Source of the DNA: JBCCTX01 sp965263105
GTDB taxonomy: Bacteria; Bacteroidota; Bacteroidia; J057
Direction of reading: 5' to 3'
Length of the DNA stretch: 64,000 bases
NCBI GenBank assembly: GCA_965263105.1
Contig: CBDHGL010000003.1
Location: 4,278,001-4,342,000 of the forward strand
In this document: positions 25,722 to 35,175 of the stretch, one piece after another
Position numbering within the stretch: the first letter of the stretch is position 1
Layout: each line of letters begins with the position of its first letter
Program-made: the position numbers and the translations under genes
The notes under the pieces: generated by a model
What the model was told of the DNA's origin: nothing
What the model saw: only the letters and a program-made list of their open reading frames with translations
Database searches by the model: none

Positions 25722-26876
25722 TCAGAATTCCTTTTTCAGCCCCTGAGCGATTACCCAGTGTTGAGAAATATGTTCTTGTTCGAGTCGTAAGTTATTTTCC
25801 ATGAGTTTTTGGCACATTTCCTTCTCCTCAAGGCTTAGGTTCGGAGGAATATCTCCTTGAAAAGCTTTGCCTCTTACTACATATATTTGGAATTTATCAT
25901 AGGTCAATTGATCCATTAAAAAGGAGTGTACCTGGGGATAGTTTTTCCTAAAAATGGACAAAATGTGAAAGCCCTGGGCATCCAAATCCCCCCAATACCA
26001 TATTTGGCTATTTTCCAAGTTTTTTCCTTTTATTTCCTTGACTGAGTATCCCTTCCCCCAGATTGCCATCCCATTTTTCACAGGAGGAAAGGTCAGAAAG
26101 GTTACTTGGTTCTCAATTACAAAAACCCGAATCCTAGGCTCAAACGTCAACTCTTGGAAGCTATAGGTTGGTAGGGCTACTTCCTGGAAGGGAAAGCCCA
26201 GTTGTTTGGTAAGCTCTGGATCGAGAAAGCGCATCCGAATCCAACTGGGGGGCCGTTTGAGGGCAAGCCGCTCAAAAGAAGTTTTTCGATCCCAATCCAT
26301 TTTCTCTTTGATAGAAAGCTCTTCCAATAACTGTTCAATTATGCCTTTGTGTGTTTCAACAAATTTGGAATGAACTTCAATGGGAAGTTCTCTTGGGTAC
26401 AGGTTGGGCCGAGGATTATCCTGGTAGAACAGAATAACTTTTACCAAGTCTTCCCACTTATTGGCATATTTGAGAAACCTGAGGGGTTTTTCTAGAATCC
26501 AGGGGCGTAACAAAGGAACCTTTTGGAGTACATAGGAACTTTGTTCCAGAAAGTCTTTAGTAGTTTTTTGCTTACCAATAAACTTGAGGTAATCCTGTTC
26601 TGTCGGGAAAAATAGCTTGGTAGGGAGGGTTTGGAAATTGTTGGTTCGTGACCTTATACGGTTCATCTCAAGTTGGTAGCCAAAACCTTTTTTATCCTTA
26701 GAATGGTTTTTTAGTTCACTAACCCATTTATCCAGCTCCAGGATAGGGGCATTAGCTCTTACTTTGGGGAAAAGGAGATACAAGGGAAAAAAGGTGTCTA
26801 GCTCTTCTTCAAGCACTGCAACCAAGTAGTCAGAATATTTTTTTTCTGCCCGTTTTTGAATGGTTTTTAGCATCAC
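25722..26876 (-). CDS. jetD: Wadjet subunit JetD (DUF3322/DUF2220, TOPRIM nuclease)
   Basis: 384 residues. The N-terminal DUF3322 part (about 1-190) contacts the SMC arms; the C-terminal DUF2220 part has a TOPRIM-like core with catalytic Glu in VFVIENQVTFLTF (about residue 255) and the acidic pair in IWYWGDLDAQGF (about 294). In type I Wadjet, JetD cleaves plasmid DNA after JetABC loop extrusion. Start is GTG 26876 or ATG 26873; the latter overlaps the jetC stop (TGATG). Motifs appear intact. Confidence 0.93.
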   Translation of the reverse strand: MMLKTIQKRAEKKYSDYLVAVLEEELDTFFPLYLLFPKVRANAPILELDKWVSELKNHSKDKKGFGYQLEMNRIRSRTNNFQTLPTKLFFPTEQDYLKFIGKQKTTKDFLEQSSYVLQKVPLLRPWILEKPLRFLKYANKWEDLVKVILFYQDNPRPNLYPRELPIEVHSKFVETHKGIIEQLLEELSIKEKMDWDRKTSFERLALKRPPSWIRMRFLDPELTKQLGFPFQEVALPTYSFQELTFEPRIRVFVIENQVTFLTFPPVKNGMAIWGKGYSVKEIKGKNLENSQIWYWGDLDAQGFHILSIFRKNYPQVHSFLMDQLTYDKFQIYVVRGKAFQGDIPPNLSLEEKEMCQKLMENNLRLEQEHISQHWVIAQGLKKEF

Positions 26877-29800
26877 GGATTGATTCTGGCTCTACTTACT
26901 CTCAGTTTTTCCTGTTCTTCCTGCCACTTTGTATGAAATTCCTCGTAGCTCATTTGAGCAAGGAGGGATTGATTGGTTGATTCATTTCGGTTCACAATAT
27001 TTACTGTGGCTATGTACTCACTCACGACATTGATTTTATCCGCAGGTGTAACAATCATTAATTGAAGGTCTAGCTTTCTGAATAACTCCATCGCGTATTT
27101 CGAATTTCGGTAGTCAAGGTTATTAAAGACTTCGTCTATTACCACGAAGCGGAAGGATTTTGTGGTAATTTGATTGGCTTCTAAGCCAAATTGATAGGCA
27201 ATGGCCGCTCCAAGAATCGTATAGGCTAGCTTTACAATCTGACCACCAGACTTTCCTGAAGACGACTCATATCTTTCGATTTCCTCTCCGGAATCCCGGT
27301 CGTATTCCGTCGCCGAGAAATCCATCCAGCGTAGCACGTCCGTTACCTTTTGCTTCCACCTGTCAAATTCCGGGTTTGAAAAGCGATCGATTAGCTTTTT
27401 TATTTCGTGAAAGATGAGTTCATTTTCATCTGGATTATCACTTCCGACGTCCGGGATACAGTTTCTCAGCATCCGTTTGAACCCTGAAATATCAGAGTCA
27501 TGCACTGACTGCGAATTTAGCCGTATCAAGCTCCCCTTATTAAATTCTATTAAGGAAAGAGAACGGTTGAGCCTAGTAATTCGTTGTCGAATCTCCTCCT
27601 CTTTTGCACGTAGAGAGTTATCAAACTCCGAAATCTCATTGACAATATTTTTGCGAAGTAGCTTGCGAAAGCGCTCCTTGTGGTGAGGCAGGTCTTCCTG
27701 TTCAACTTTTTCCAAATAGGCGAGGAAATCTGGGTAATACCCCATTTCTGGACGTAAATCTGTCCCTTTTTCTGGGAAATCTTTGAGAAAATGGGTCATA
27801 ATGCGGGTCATCAGTACCTCGCTTTTTTTCCGCTTATGGTCTATCTCTTCGATTCTTTGGGTAAAATTATTCCTGAGAGAATCCAGTGCTTTATCTGCCT
27901 TATGCACAGAATCAATCAAGAGCTCAGAGGCTTCATGAGAAATTTCGGGAAAGCTTTTTGAACGGTCATCTGGATTTAATCCCATGACAATGGTTTTCAA
28001 AGAATCCAAGTCCCTATTTATCCGGTTGATATTACCTTCACTATCTCCGATGACTCGATTTGTAGCGGATTCCTCCTTCCTCAAACGAACAAGCTCTTCC
28101 ACAATCTCCACCAGTTGCCTGTTAAGGACCTCTAATTGGTCATTTTCTGATTCTAATTCCTTGAGGCTATCCTGAATATTTTGGAGGTGGGCTTGAACAC
28201 TTAGCCAGTTGATCTCTTCGAAATCGACATACTCTTGCAGAGAATTCAGGGTCTCGATCTTTCCTTCAATGACTATACGTTCTTGTTCCAAGGCTTCTAT
28301 CCTTTCATACATTTGATGAATTTCTATTTGAACGTCCCTCAATTGGACCTCTAAGGCTGTTATCTTTTCTTTGTTTTCCCAACCGAGTATATACCTTGTT
28401 CTATCATTGATAGCATGCCTGTCATCTTTTTCATGAAGTGTCTTGCCTGTGCGTATCAACCCTGAGGGGGTCATAACTTTCTTGGCATTTTTGGCAGATT
28501 CCAAGGTGTAGGCACATCTATAGGAATAGAAATTTAGCAATTGGAAGGAAATCCATTCCTTAAATTCAGAATTTTGTTTGATCTCTAGTTTATAGTACAA
28601 ATCATCCTTATGTTCTGGTGAAGGGGCGATTCCTTGAGACTCCTTAACTCGGTGATATTGAAGCCGGGATTTTAAATGGGTTTGGCTCACATAATTTGTC
28701 AAGGCAGAATAGTATCGCTCAGTTACTATAAGCCTCAACCCAAAATTGTGTAACACGCGCTCTATACTTCCTCTCCACTCATTTTCTTCCTCTTTTACCC
28801 GGATGAGTTCGCATACATAAGGAAGTTCTTTTTCTTCGATGTGCAATGCCTCGCATATACTTTTGCGCAATTTAACCTGATTGATGGGGACCAAACTTTT
28901 TCTTTCCTTCAAAGAGTTAAGTTCCCGTTGGATTTCCTTCTGGCGTTGCTCAAAGGGGACCAAGGACTTGTGTAAATCTGTTGATTCCTGTTCCTTGGCC
29001 TTTCGGTGTTCATGTAGTTGTTCTTTAATGGCCTTAGCGGAAGCCAGGGTTCCAAAGAATCGTTCTCTATTGGGGTCTGTTGGGAATTCCAACTGGGTTG
29101 CCAGGGCATTGTAACGTTTGGCAGAGTGTTTTTTTCTGCCAAGGTCCATTTCTGCTTGACGCTGCTCTTGCTGGAGGGTCTGCATTCGCTGGTAGGCGGC
29201 ATTGCGACTACGCGCTGCTTCTAATTCAGACTTTTGCGCTTCGACTCGAGAAATACCTGTTTGTAGGGTTTTTAGTTTATCTTCGGCTATCTCAAGTCTT
29301 GTTTCCTCCTTGTGCAATTCTTTTTGAAATAGGTCAACCTTACGCTCCGCAATCCAATAGGGTAGTAGATCTCTAAGGCGAACCCACCTAGGTCTATCCA
29401 GGTCTAATTTTTCCCACTTTTGGGCTTCTGATCTCAAGGGGAGAAGCTGCTGTCGCTGTTTTTCCGCTTTTATAATTTGGTCATGACATTCGTTGAGGTT
29501 TTCATAGTTATCCTTCAATTCTTGGATTCTTTCCTGCATATCTTGACGCTCCAACATGTGATCTCTCACAAAATCATTGAGGTTTCCAATGGATTTCATG
29601 GCGACAGTTTGGTTAAATAGATCCAAAGCACGGCTGGTCTGTAGGCCTAACTTGTCGGAGAAATCAGCAGCGTAATCTTTGAATGTATCATAAAGAGAAA
29701 CATGAGGCTCCTTTTTTAAATTTCTGCGCAGTTCTCGATTATCATTTGCCTGAAAGTGCTCGTGTATGGTTATTTCTTTACTGGAAATTATATAAAGTGT

Positions 29801-30235
29801 TCGAAGTTCCTCTCCTGAAAACCAAAATGCCTGTGCTAAGCAAAGGGTTTGATTCATTCCCTGATTAAAGAAATGACCCATTATGACTGAATAGCAATTT
29901 TCCTTTCGAGGTCGGAGGTACTGAATTTTTATACCTACCTCTTGATCAGAAATGTTTCCATAAGCCCCCATGACATAGGTTTTGGAAGACCTGCTGGACT
30001 TCCGTTCTGTGCCTGAGGCAAGGTTATAATTTCTTTTTTTGCTTGGTACAAGTAGGGTCAGCATAGCATCTACGAGGGTGGACTTTCCCGATCCGTTGGG
30101 GCCTGTTAGCAGGGTCGTCTCTCCCTCGGGGCGAAGTGTAACAATATGGTTGTGAAAGGTTCCCCAATTATAAAGTTGAAATGATCGAAGTCGGAAACCT
30201 GAGCTGGCGTTTTGGATATCAAATAGGGAGTTCAT
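26873..30235 (-). CDS. jetC: Wadjet subunit JetC (SMC/MukB-like ATPase)
   Basis: 1120 residues, the motor of the Wadjet condensin-like complex. Walker A GPNGSGKS at 45-52, two long coiled-coil stretches (about 265-450 and 650-900) around a hinge-like segment, signature SSGKSGGQIVKLAYT (about 990) and Walker B FRFVVIDEVFNNLD (about 1028). MukB or SbcC was considered, but the gene order with DUF3375, DUF4194 and DUF2220 proteins fixes it as JetC. It overlaps jetB by 17 bases. Confidence 0.95.
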   Translation of the reverse strand: MNSLFDIQNASSGFRLRSFQLYNWGTFHNHIVTLRPEGETTLLTGPNGSGKSTLVDAMLTLLVPSKKRNYNLASGTERKSSRSSKTYVMGAYGNISDQEVGIKIQYLRPRKENCYSVIMGHFFNQGMNQTLCLAQAFWFSGEELRTLYIISSKEITIHEHFQANDNRELRRNLKKEPHVSLYDTFKDYAADFSDKLGLQTSRALDLFNQTVAMKSIGNLNDFVRDHMLERQDMQERIQELKDNYENLNECHDQIIKAEKQRQQLLPLRSEAQKWEKLDLDRPRWVRLRDLLPYWIAERKVDLFQKELHKEETRLEIAEDKLKTLQTGISRVEAQKSELEAARSRNAAYQRMQTLQQEQRQAEMDLGRKKHSAKRYNALATQLEFPTDPNRERFFGTLASAKAIKEQLHEHRKAKEQESTDLHKSLVPFEQRQKEIQRELNSLKERKSLVPINQVKLRKSICEALHIEEKELPYVCELIRVKEEENEWRGSIERVLHNFGLRLIVTERYYSALTNYVSQTHLKSRLQYHRVKESQGIAPSPEHKDDLYYKLEIKQNSEFKEWISFQLLNFYSYRCAYTLESAKNAKKVMTPSGLIRTGKTLHEKDDRHAINDRTRYILGWENKEKITALEVQLRDVQIEIHQMYERIEALEQERIVIEGKIETLNSLQEYVDFEEINWLSVQAHLQNIQDSLKELESENDQLEVLNRQLVEIVEELVRLRKEESATNRVIGDSEGNINRINRDLDSLKTIVMGLNPDDRSKSFPEISHEASELLIDSVHKADKALDSLRNNFTQRIEEIDHKRKKSEVLMTRIMTHFLKDFPEKGTDLRPEMGYYPDFLAYLEKVEQEDLPHHKERFRKLLRKNIVNEISEFDNSLRAKEEEIRQRITRLNRSLSLIEFNKGSLIRLNSQSVHDSDISGFKRMLRNCIPDVGSDNPDENELIFHEIKKLIDRFSNPEFDRWKQKVTDVLRWMDFSATEYDRDSGEEIERYESSSGKSGGQIVKLAYTILGAAIAYQFGLEANQITTKSFRFVVIDEVFNNLDYRNSKYAMELFRKLDLQLMIVTPADKINVVSEYIATVNIVNRNESTNQSLLAQMSYEEFHTKWQEEQEKLRVSRARINP

Positions 30236-30821
30236 CTTCTTGTGTAGTTTGCTTATGGACCAACTTTTCTTTGATTATTTCTAGTGCATCTGCTGAAATA
30301 CGAGCTTTTATGATTCGCTCGACATAAAAGATGTCGGCTTGGCCTTTGACTTCTTTTAACAATTTCATTTTGATTGCCGTGCTGATGGATCGGTCGATAT
30401 CCTGACGAAATTTCATTTCATCCGAATCCCGGAAAAAAAAAGGAGCCATTTCTTCGTAAAGTTCCATCTTTCTTACTAGGGGTCTTCCCATATCCAAGGC
30501 CCTCATGTCGTGTTCGCGCAATCGCTCCCTAAGTAAGACACAGAGCAGGGTAGTCCTGTAATCTAAAGCCCTATCACTCATCATTTTGGGAAGTCTAGGT
30601 CCTTCATAGTCTGCTGGCGGTTCAGGGTCTTGCAAAAAAGCATACCCTTCTATCTCATCTAGAAAAAGGACTAGGCCAATTTTTTCCAACCAGGCTTCTA
30701 TAAAGGCTCGATTTTTTAGCAGAAGTTCCCAGTGATCGGGATGCTGGTGTTGGCTGATACTTCCTTTCAGTAGCATGCGTAAAATAGGGGCATAGGAAGG
30801 TATATTGGCGTAATCTATCAT
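30219..30821 (-). CDS. jetB: Wadjet subunit JetB (DUF4194, kite-like)
   Basis: 200 residues, DUF4194 family, equivalent to MukE-type winged-helix (KITE) subunits. Seen: YRTTLLCVLLRERLREHD, RKMELYEEMAPFFFRDSDEMKFRQDIDRSISTAIKMKLLKEV. It bridges JetA and the JetC heads. It is coupled to jetA by an ATGA overlap and to jetC by a 17-base overlap. Confidence 0.93.
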   Translation of the reverse strand: MIDYANIPSYAPILRMLLKGSISQHQHPDHWELLLKNRAFIEAWLEKIGLVLFLDEIEGYAFLQDPEPPADYEGPRLPKMMSDRALDYRTTLLCVLLRERLREHDMRALDMGRPLVRKMELYEEMAPFFFRDSDEMKFRQDIDRSISTAIKMKLLKEVKGQADIFYVERIIKARISADALEIIKEKLVHKQTTQEDELPI

Positions 30822-32281
30822 AGGTTAAAAACTACTTTGGGAATTTCTACCTTTCTAAACGTATCAAGTTGAATTCCTTTGGGATCACACAGTTGAATGC
30901 GAACATATTCCTTTATTTCTGTGTCCACTTCATTTTTATCTTCTTCACGCGCGATGAGGAGATATGCCACCAATTCTGCCAAACCACTCTCTACAGGGAA
31001 TCTTTCCAGTAATTCGGGTAAGGGAACCGTACTTTTCTCTTTGAACATTGCTTGTAAATTTTTTCTAAGACGAAGCGTATCTAAGGGGATTTGTTGAGTC
31101 AGCATCATCACTGCTTCTTGGGCTCCTACATCATTAATTTGCCCCTGATTCCTTAAGTCAAAGGAAACGGTTGGACTGGGCTTCCATAGCTTTCGTGCAA
31201 GGGGGAAAAACACTTCGGGTTTTAGTTGAATGTTAAAAAACCCGCGACTGATTCCCACAGATGGATCCCTTTCTAGAGAAAGGCGTTTAATTTCGTCTAT
31301 CAAGGTGGATACCCGACGGTTTTCAGCTACCGTATCTTCATCTAGCACCCTGCGTAGCTGTTCGATCATTCTGCGGTTGGAGCGCAATACCTTACTGGCA
31401 GCATTATTTAGGTTGTGCACATAGCCCTTAAAATATTGATCATCTTCTAAGTCGACAATCTCTTGAAGGGAATATAGGTAATCCACAAGAAGGCGAAACT
31501 CATCTTTCCTTTTTGGGGATCGTGCAAAATCCCAAAAGGCCTCAAAACTAGCCCCCTGATCTGACTGGTTCAATTCCTCCTCCGCATCTAGGGTAAACCC
31601 AACAATCTGTCCCCTACTTTCCTGTTCTACCAGATGGCGACGTTGGATTTCTTTTTTGATGGATCGAAAATTTTGCTCTACCTCCCTAAAATCCCCCAAC
31701 AAGTGGCGGGCTTCCATTTTGGCTAGGTTATACTGTTCCCGCATTTGACGCCCACTCATCCTTGGAGGGGCCTTGCCAGATTCTATAGCCAGAATCCTTT
31801 CTTCTAGTTCTTTTCTTTGTCTTTTTAGTTCCTTTAACAACTCGCCTTGATCCTCCATGCTCTCATAGACCACCGTTTTCAAGCGTTCTAAAAGGGTGAA
31901 AAACCGAGACTCAGTCCCCACAAAGCTCGTATCCAAAAGGTCTTCCAGGAATTGGAAAACCTTTTCGGTTGCAGGTGCCAGTTCTACTTCTGGCTTGTCG
32001 TTTTCCTCTAGATGAAGAATGAATATATATCCTTCTTTTTCCCACTCCCTCAAATAATCTTTGGGAGCTTTTCGGTAGGGAAGGTCGGGTTGGAATTCCT
32101 TGATCTGTGTGAGAAAAGAACTCAAGCTTTGAATAAGGTCTTCGTAAGGAATGTGGAGCTTGGAAGGATCTCTGAAAGCCTGTTGTAAAAACCCTAAAAT
32201 GAGAGGAGCATTGTGGGCGCGTAAGATTGCCACCTCCGGTGAATTCTCTAATTGGCGCTGAAAGTGATCGTGTTGCCGCAT
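30818..32281 (-). CDS. jetA: Wadjet subunit JetA (DUF3375, kleisin-like)
   Basis: 487 residues, DUF3375 family, equivalent to MukF-type kleisin. N-terminal winged-helix region (NSPEVAILRAHNAPLILGFLQQAF), LREWEKEGYI, central helical coiled-coil segments and a C-terminal winged helix (PLPELLERFPVESGLAELVAYLLIA). Start is ATG 32281; TTG 32287 is in frame but weaker. First gene of a tightly overlapped jetABCD operon, so the whole defence system is expressed from one promoter upstream of 32290. Confidence 0.92.
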   Translation of the reverse strand: MRQHDHFQRQLENSPEVAILRAHNAPLILGFLQQAFRDPSKLHIPYEDLIQSLSSFLTQIKEFQPDLPYRKAPKDYLREWEKEGYIFILHLEENDKPEVELAPATEKVFQFLEDLLDTSFVGTESRFFTLLERLKTVVYESMEDQGELLKELKRQRKELEERILAIESGKAPPRMSGRQMREQYNLAKMEARHLLGDFREVEQNFRSIKKEIQRRHLVEQESRGQIVGFTLDAEEELNQSDQGASFEAFWDFARSPKRKDEFRLLVDYLYSLQEIVDLEDDQYFKGYVHNLNNAASKVLRSNRRMIEQLRRVLDEDTVAENRRVSTLIDEIKRLSLERDPSVGISRGFFNIQLKPEVFFPLARKLWKPSPTVSFDLRNQGQINDVGAQEAVMMLTQQIPLDTLRLRKNLQAMFKEKSTVPLPELLERFPVESGLAELVAYLLIAREEDKNEVDTEIKEYVRIQLCDPKGIQLDTFRKVEIPKVVFNL

Positions 32282-32491
32282 CCTCAAGAAATTAAACGCT
32301 TTTTTTATTTCATACTAAAATATGGATATTTTTTGGAAAGACTTTGCTAGGAGAAAAATGCTTACAGCCTATCTTATTTATAAAAACGAAGCTTCACCAA
32401 TTGCAAAATTTCATACACCAGTACTATCCCCAAGTTCCCAAGGAATTTTGCAAGCCTACACACCTAAGTTTGTAGTTTTAGTTATTCTTCC

Positions 32492-34783
32492 TCACCGCAC
32501 CAACAATACATTGCCCGTCATCGGATGTACAGCATACTCCCCCAAATCATCATAGCCCTCCCATTCCAAAAACCAAAAGTAGACGCCTTCTTGGGCTTCT
32601 TTTCCATTAGGCGTCTTCCCATCCCAGTTGGCTTGTAAGTCAGCAGAGGTATGGACCAATTTCCCCCAACGGTCGAAAATTTGGAGCTTGATTTTTTGGA
32701 CAAATTCGGTGGTCAAGGTCATAAGGTCATTGATCTGATCTCCGTTGGGGCTAAAGGCATTAGGCATACTGAGCTGGGCTGGGCAGCGTTCGTCGATGAG
32801 GAGGGTATCGACGCCCGAACAGCCATTTTCTTCCCAAACCTCAACAATGTATTCTCCTGCTGTTTCCACAACTTTTGTCTCCTGGGTCGAAAAATCTTCC
32901 CATTGATAGGCTGTATAAAGACCCGGATTAAGGGTGAGACTTTCTCCCTTTGGTGGGCAAAAAAAGGTATCTAGCCCCAAAAAGGGTTGAGGAGTTGGGA
33001 TAATGCTTACCTCAGTTTGTGCAGGCAAGGTAGCGCAGGTCTCTGTTTGACCGATGACGGAATAGGTTCCACTCATGGCTGGTTGGACATTGGACAGTCG
33101 AACTAGGCAAGTATCTGCGGAAAAATTCTCGGGTCCACTCCATGCAAAGCTAATTCCAGGATTTCCCGTTACTTCCAGCAAAAGCGTATCCCCCTGGCAA
33201 AGTAATTGAGAGGCTAGGGCCATAATCTCTTCTTTTTCTTCTACCCGGACTGAGCTTTCAAATGCGTTTTGCGTATCCAGACATTCATCGGTAAGGTTTA
33301 ATGAAAGTGCATACTCGCCAGGATTTTCGTAAGTGTGTTGGGCAACAGCTTCCTCAGATTGTATCCCATCCCCAAAATCCCACTGAAAGACGTAACGTTC
33401 TTCATTAAGCCCTAGGTCAATGGAAAAAGGGTCTCCCAGACAGGCATCCAAAGGAGGAAGTTCGGTATTGAGCTTGATAAAATTGGCTCCCCCGTTATAG
33501 GCGTAGGATTCTACGTCTCCGTAGCCATAGACGATAGCTGAAACTCCGCATCGTCGGGATTCAAGGGTGTGGCTGCCAGGGCTAACCTGAACTCGGGTAA
33601 AGGCATACTTGGGATTGGCTTCTAGAACCTCGAAAAATGAACGAAAATAGGAAAGGGGATTCCCATCTAGTAGGACAAAGCTGGTATCTTCCGTTTGGGT
33701 AGTGATATTGACATAATTTTCATCGATCGCCTGGAAGGAGGAATTGAAGAAGGTGAGCTTCTGGCGGGATTGCTCGATGCTATTTAAAAGGACCATAGAA
33801 GGATCTCCAATAGGATGACTGCTACACGCCGTACCAATAACATATTGAGCTACGGCAATGGGCTTATCGGATTGGATAAAGGAGGGGAGGGCCTGATTGA
33901 ATTCTCGGAATTCTCCTCTATTTAACACGAAATTATTTACTCCCTCGCTGCTTTCTACAGAAATTGGGGTATTGTCTTCAGAGGCCATTATTCGAATTAC
34001 ATCATAGGGATTGTGGATAAAGGGCACCGTGACAAAAGACTTACCCCAAGTACTGACGGGATACATTTGTTCCAGGAGGTTGTCCCGCCATTCGCAAAAA
34101 CGAGGTACCTGGGTCCAGGAAGTTCCGGCGAACAAGGCAAAATTCTTATTGGCACTTACATAGGATCCGGTAAAATCATCATTGGGATCCGCTGCTTGTA
34201 TCTGATAGCTTTGGCCTTGGTTAAGTAGTACTTCTATGGGACTTCTATTCAAAGACCTGCCTTTGCTTGCCGCGCTCAATTCTATGTGTAAGACTGTGCT
34301 GTCTTCTGTTGCCACGACCAGGAACTCTGAGGGATAATCCGTATTTCCTTGTCGAATTCCGCTATAGGCCATCACCCAATATTCACTGCCCAAGGATTCT
34401 ACCGGTAAGACTACGGAGGCTTCCGAGCGCATACCAAAATACTGATGTATATATACGGAAGAGGGGGCCTCCATGCTTACCAAGATGCCTTTGGCATTGA
34501 CGGCTTCGGATCCCCTGTGTTCAGCAGTGGGGGGAAGATTGACCAGGTTTACTGTATTGGCTAACACGGTAATTTCCCTACTCCAACCTAAGGCCGGTAT
34601 GCTGATTGTTCCAGCGGTATTTTCTTTGGATGTGATCATGGCTACCATGGAATTTTGGCCTACATCTCGGTGCTCCATAAAACCGAACCAAAATTCCTGT
34701 CCCTCATTGGTTTGGCTGAAACCGAAGGATATACATAAGCTGACTAGTAAAATACTGAGAAGAATGGTTCGTGTATGAGGCAT
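32492..34783 (-). CDS. Secreted IgGFc-binding-like/PKD protein with T9SS type B sorting domain
   Basis: 763 residues: signal peptide (ending SFGFS), an IgGFc-binding N-terminal-like region (about 30-430; EGQEFWFGFME, VYIHQYFGMRSEASVVLPVESLGSEYWVMAY), a PKD domain (FQWDFGDGIQSEEAVAQHTYENPGEY, about 470), an Ig-like region (about 545-600) and a gliding-motility C-terminal domain (MPNAFSPNGDQINDLMTLTTEFVQKIKLQIFDRWGKLVH...EGVYFWFLEWEG). The last domain directs export and surface attachment by type IX secretion. A role as adhesin is inferred. Monocistronic. Confidence 0.88.
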   Translation of the reverse strand: MPHTRTILLSILLVSLCISFGFSQTNEGQEFWFGFMEHRDVGQNSMVAMITSKENTAGTISIPALGWSREITVLANTVNLVNLPPTAEHRGSEAVNAKGILVSMEAPSSVYIHQYFGMRSEASVVLPVESLGSEYWVMAYSGIRQGNTDYPSEFLVVATEDSTVLHIELSAASKGRSLNRSPIEVLLNQGQSYQIQAADPNDDFTGSYVSANKNFALFAGTSWTQVPRFCEWRDNLLEQMYPVSTWGKSFVTVPFIHNPYDVIRIMASEDNTPISVESSEGVNNFVLNRGEFREFNQALPSFIQSDKPIAVAQYVIGTACSSHPIGDPSMVLLNSIEQSRQKLTFFNSSFQAIDENYVNITTQTEDTSFVLLDGNPLSYFRSFFEVLEANPKYAFTRVQVSPGSHTLESRRCGVSAIVYGYGDVESYAYNGGANFIKLNTELPPLDACLGDPFSIDLGLNEERYVFQWDFGDGIQSEEAVAQHTYENPGEYALSLNLTDECLDTQNAFESSVRVEEKEEIMALASQLLCQGDTLLLEVTGNPGISFAWSGPENFSADTCLVRLSNVQPAMSGTYSVIGQTETCATLPAQTEVSIIPTPQPFLGLDTFFCPPKGESLTLNPGLYTAYQWEDFSTQETKVVETAGEYIVEVWEENGCSGVDTLLIDERCPAQLSMPNAFSPNGDQINDLMTLTTEFVQKIKLQIFDRWGKLVHTSADLQANWDGKTPNGKEAQEGVYFWFLEWEGYDDLGEYAVHPMTGNVLLVR

Positions 34784-34844
34784 GAAGCAATTGGGATTCA
34801 GTTTCTTAAGATAAGAAAATTTAAGGTAGACTATAAAGTAATAA

Positions 34845-34872
34845 AACGGAGAGGGGCGGAGACGCTGAGTTT
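34845..34872 (-). repeat. CTCTGCGT-type repeat, inverted left copy
   Basis: The sequence ACGGAGAGGGGCGGAGACGC followed by TGAG is a degraded copy, in reverse orientation, of the CTCTGCGT tandem found at 35203-35228. The two face each other across the GxxExxY remnant. Confidence 0.6.
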
Positions 34873-34899
34873 TATACCTACCTTAGTAGTTAGAGAATT

Positions 34900-35175
34900 T
34901 TAAAGGAGAAAAGTAGAGGGCTTTATGTTGAAAGACAGATGAAGGTTCCTGTTTTTTACAAAGGCGAAAAATTGAATAAGGTATTTTTACTTGATATATT
35001 AGGGGAAGGCGAAATCATTCTTGAGTTAAAGTGTGCTGAAGCGCTACTGCCTGTTCATGAAGTTCAATTAGTTACCTATCTTAAATTGGCAAACAAAAAA
35101 CTTGGACTTTTACTAAATTTTAATGTCCCCTTAATGAAAGAGGGAATAAAGCGAAAAGTCAATGGACTCTCATAA
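34900..35175 (+). pseudogene. GxxExxY-family protein, 5'-truncated remnant
   Basis: The frame from the ATG at 34939 gives 78 residues matching the C-terminal half of GxxExxY proteins (PVFYKGEKLNKVFLLDILGEGEIILELKCAEALLPVHEVQLVTYLKLANKKLGLLLNFNVPLMKEGIKR). Similarity continues upstream of that ATG (EKSRGLYVERQ) back to about 34903, and then a TAG at 34891 interrupts it, so the N-terminal half with the GxxExxY motif is gone. The intact family is about 125-130 residues, with a PD-(D/E)XK-like core and unknown role. Flanked by inverted CTCTGCGT repeats. Its 3' end overlaps the next gene by 14 bases. Confidence 0.75.

Noticed and set aside
25491..25722. Integration site (att) at tRNA-Arg for the jet operon
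   Set aside because: No duplicated tRNA 3' end and no integrase were found within the window.
26873..30235. JetC considered as MukB or SbcC
   Set aside because: Flanking DUF3375, DUF4194 and DUF3322/DUF2220 genes in overlapping order define Wadjet, not Muk or Sbc.
32322..32555. 77-codon plus-strand frame in the spacer upstream of jetA
   Set aside because: Overlaps the T9SS protein's 3' end antisense and lacks recognisable features; the 204-base spacer more likely holds the jet promoter.
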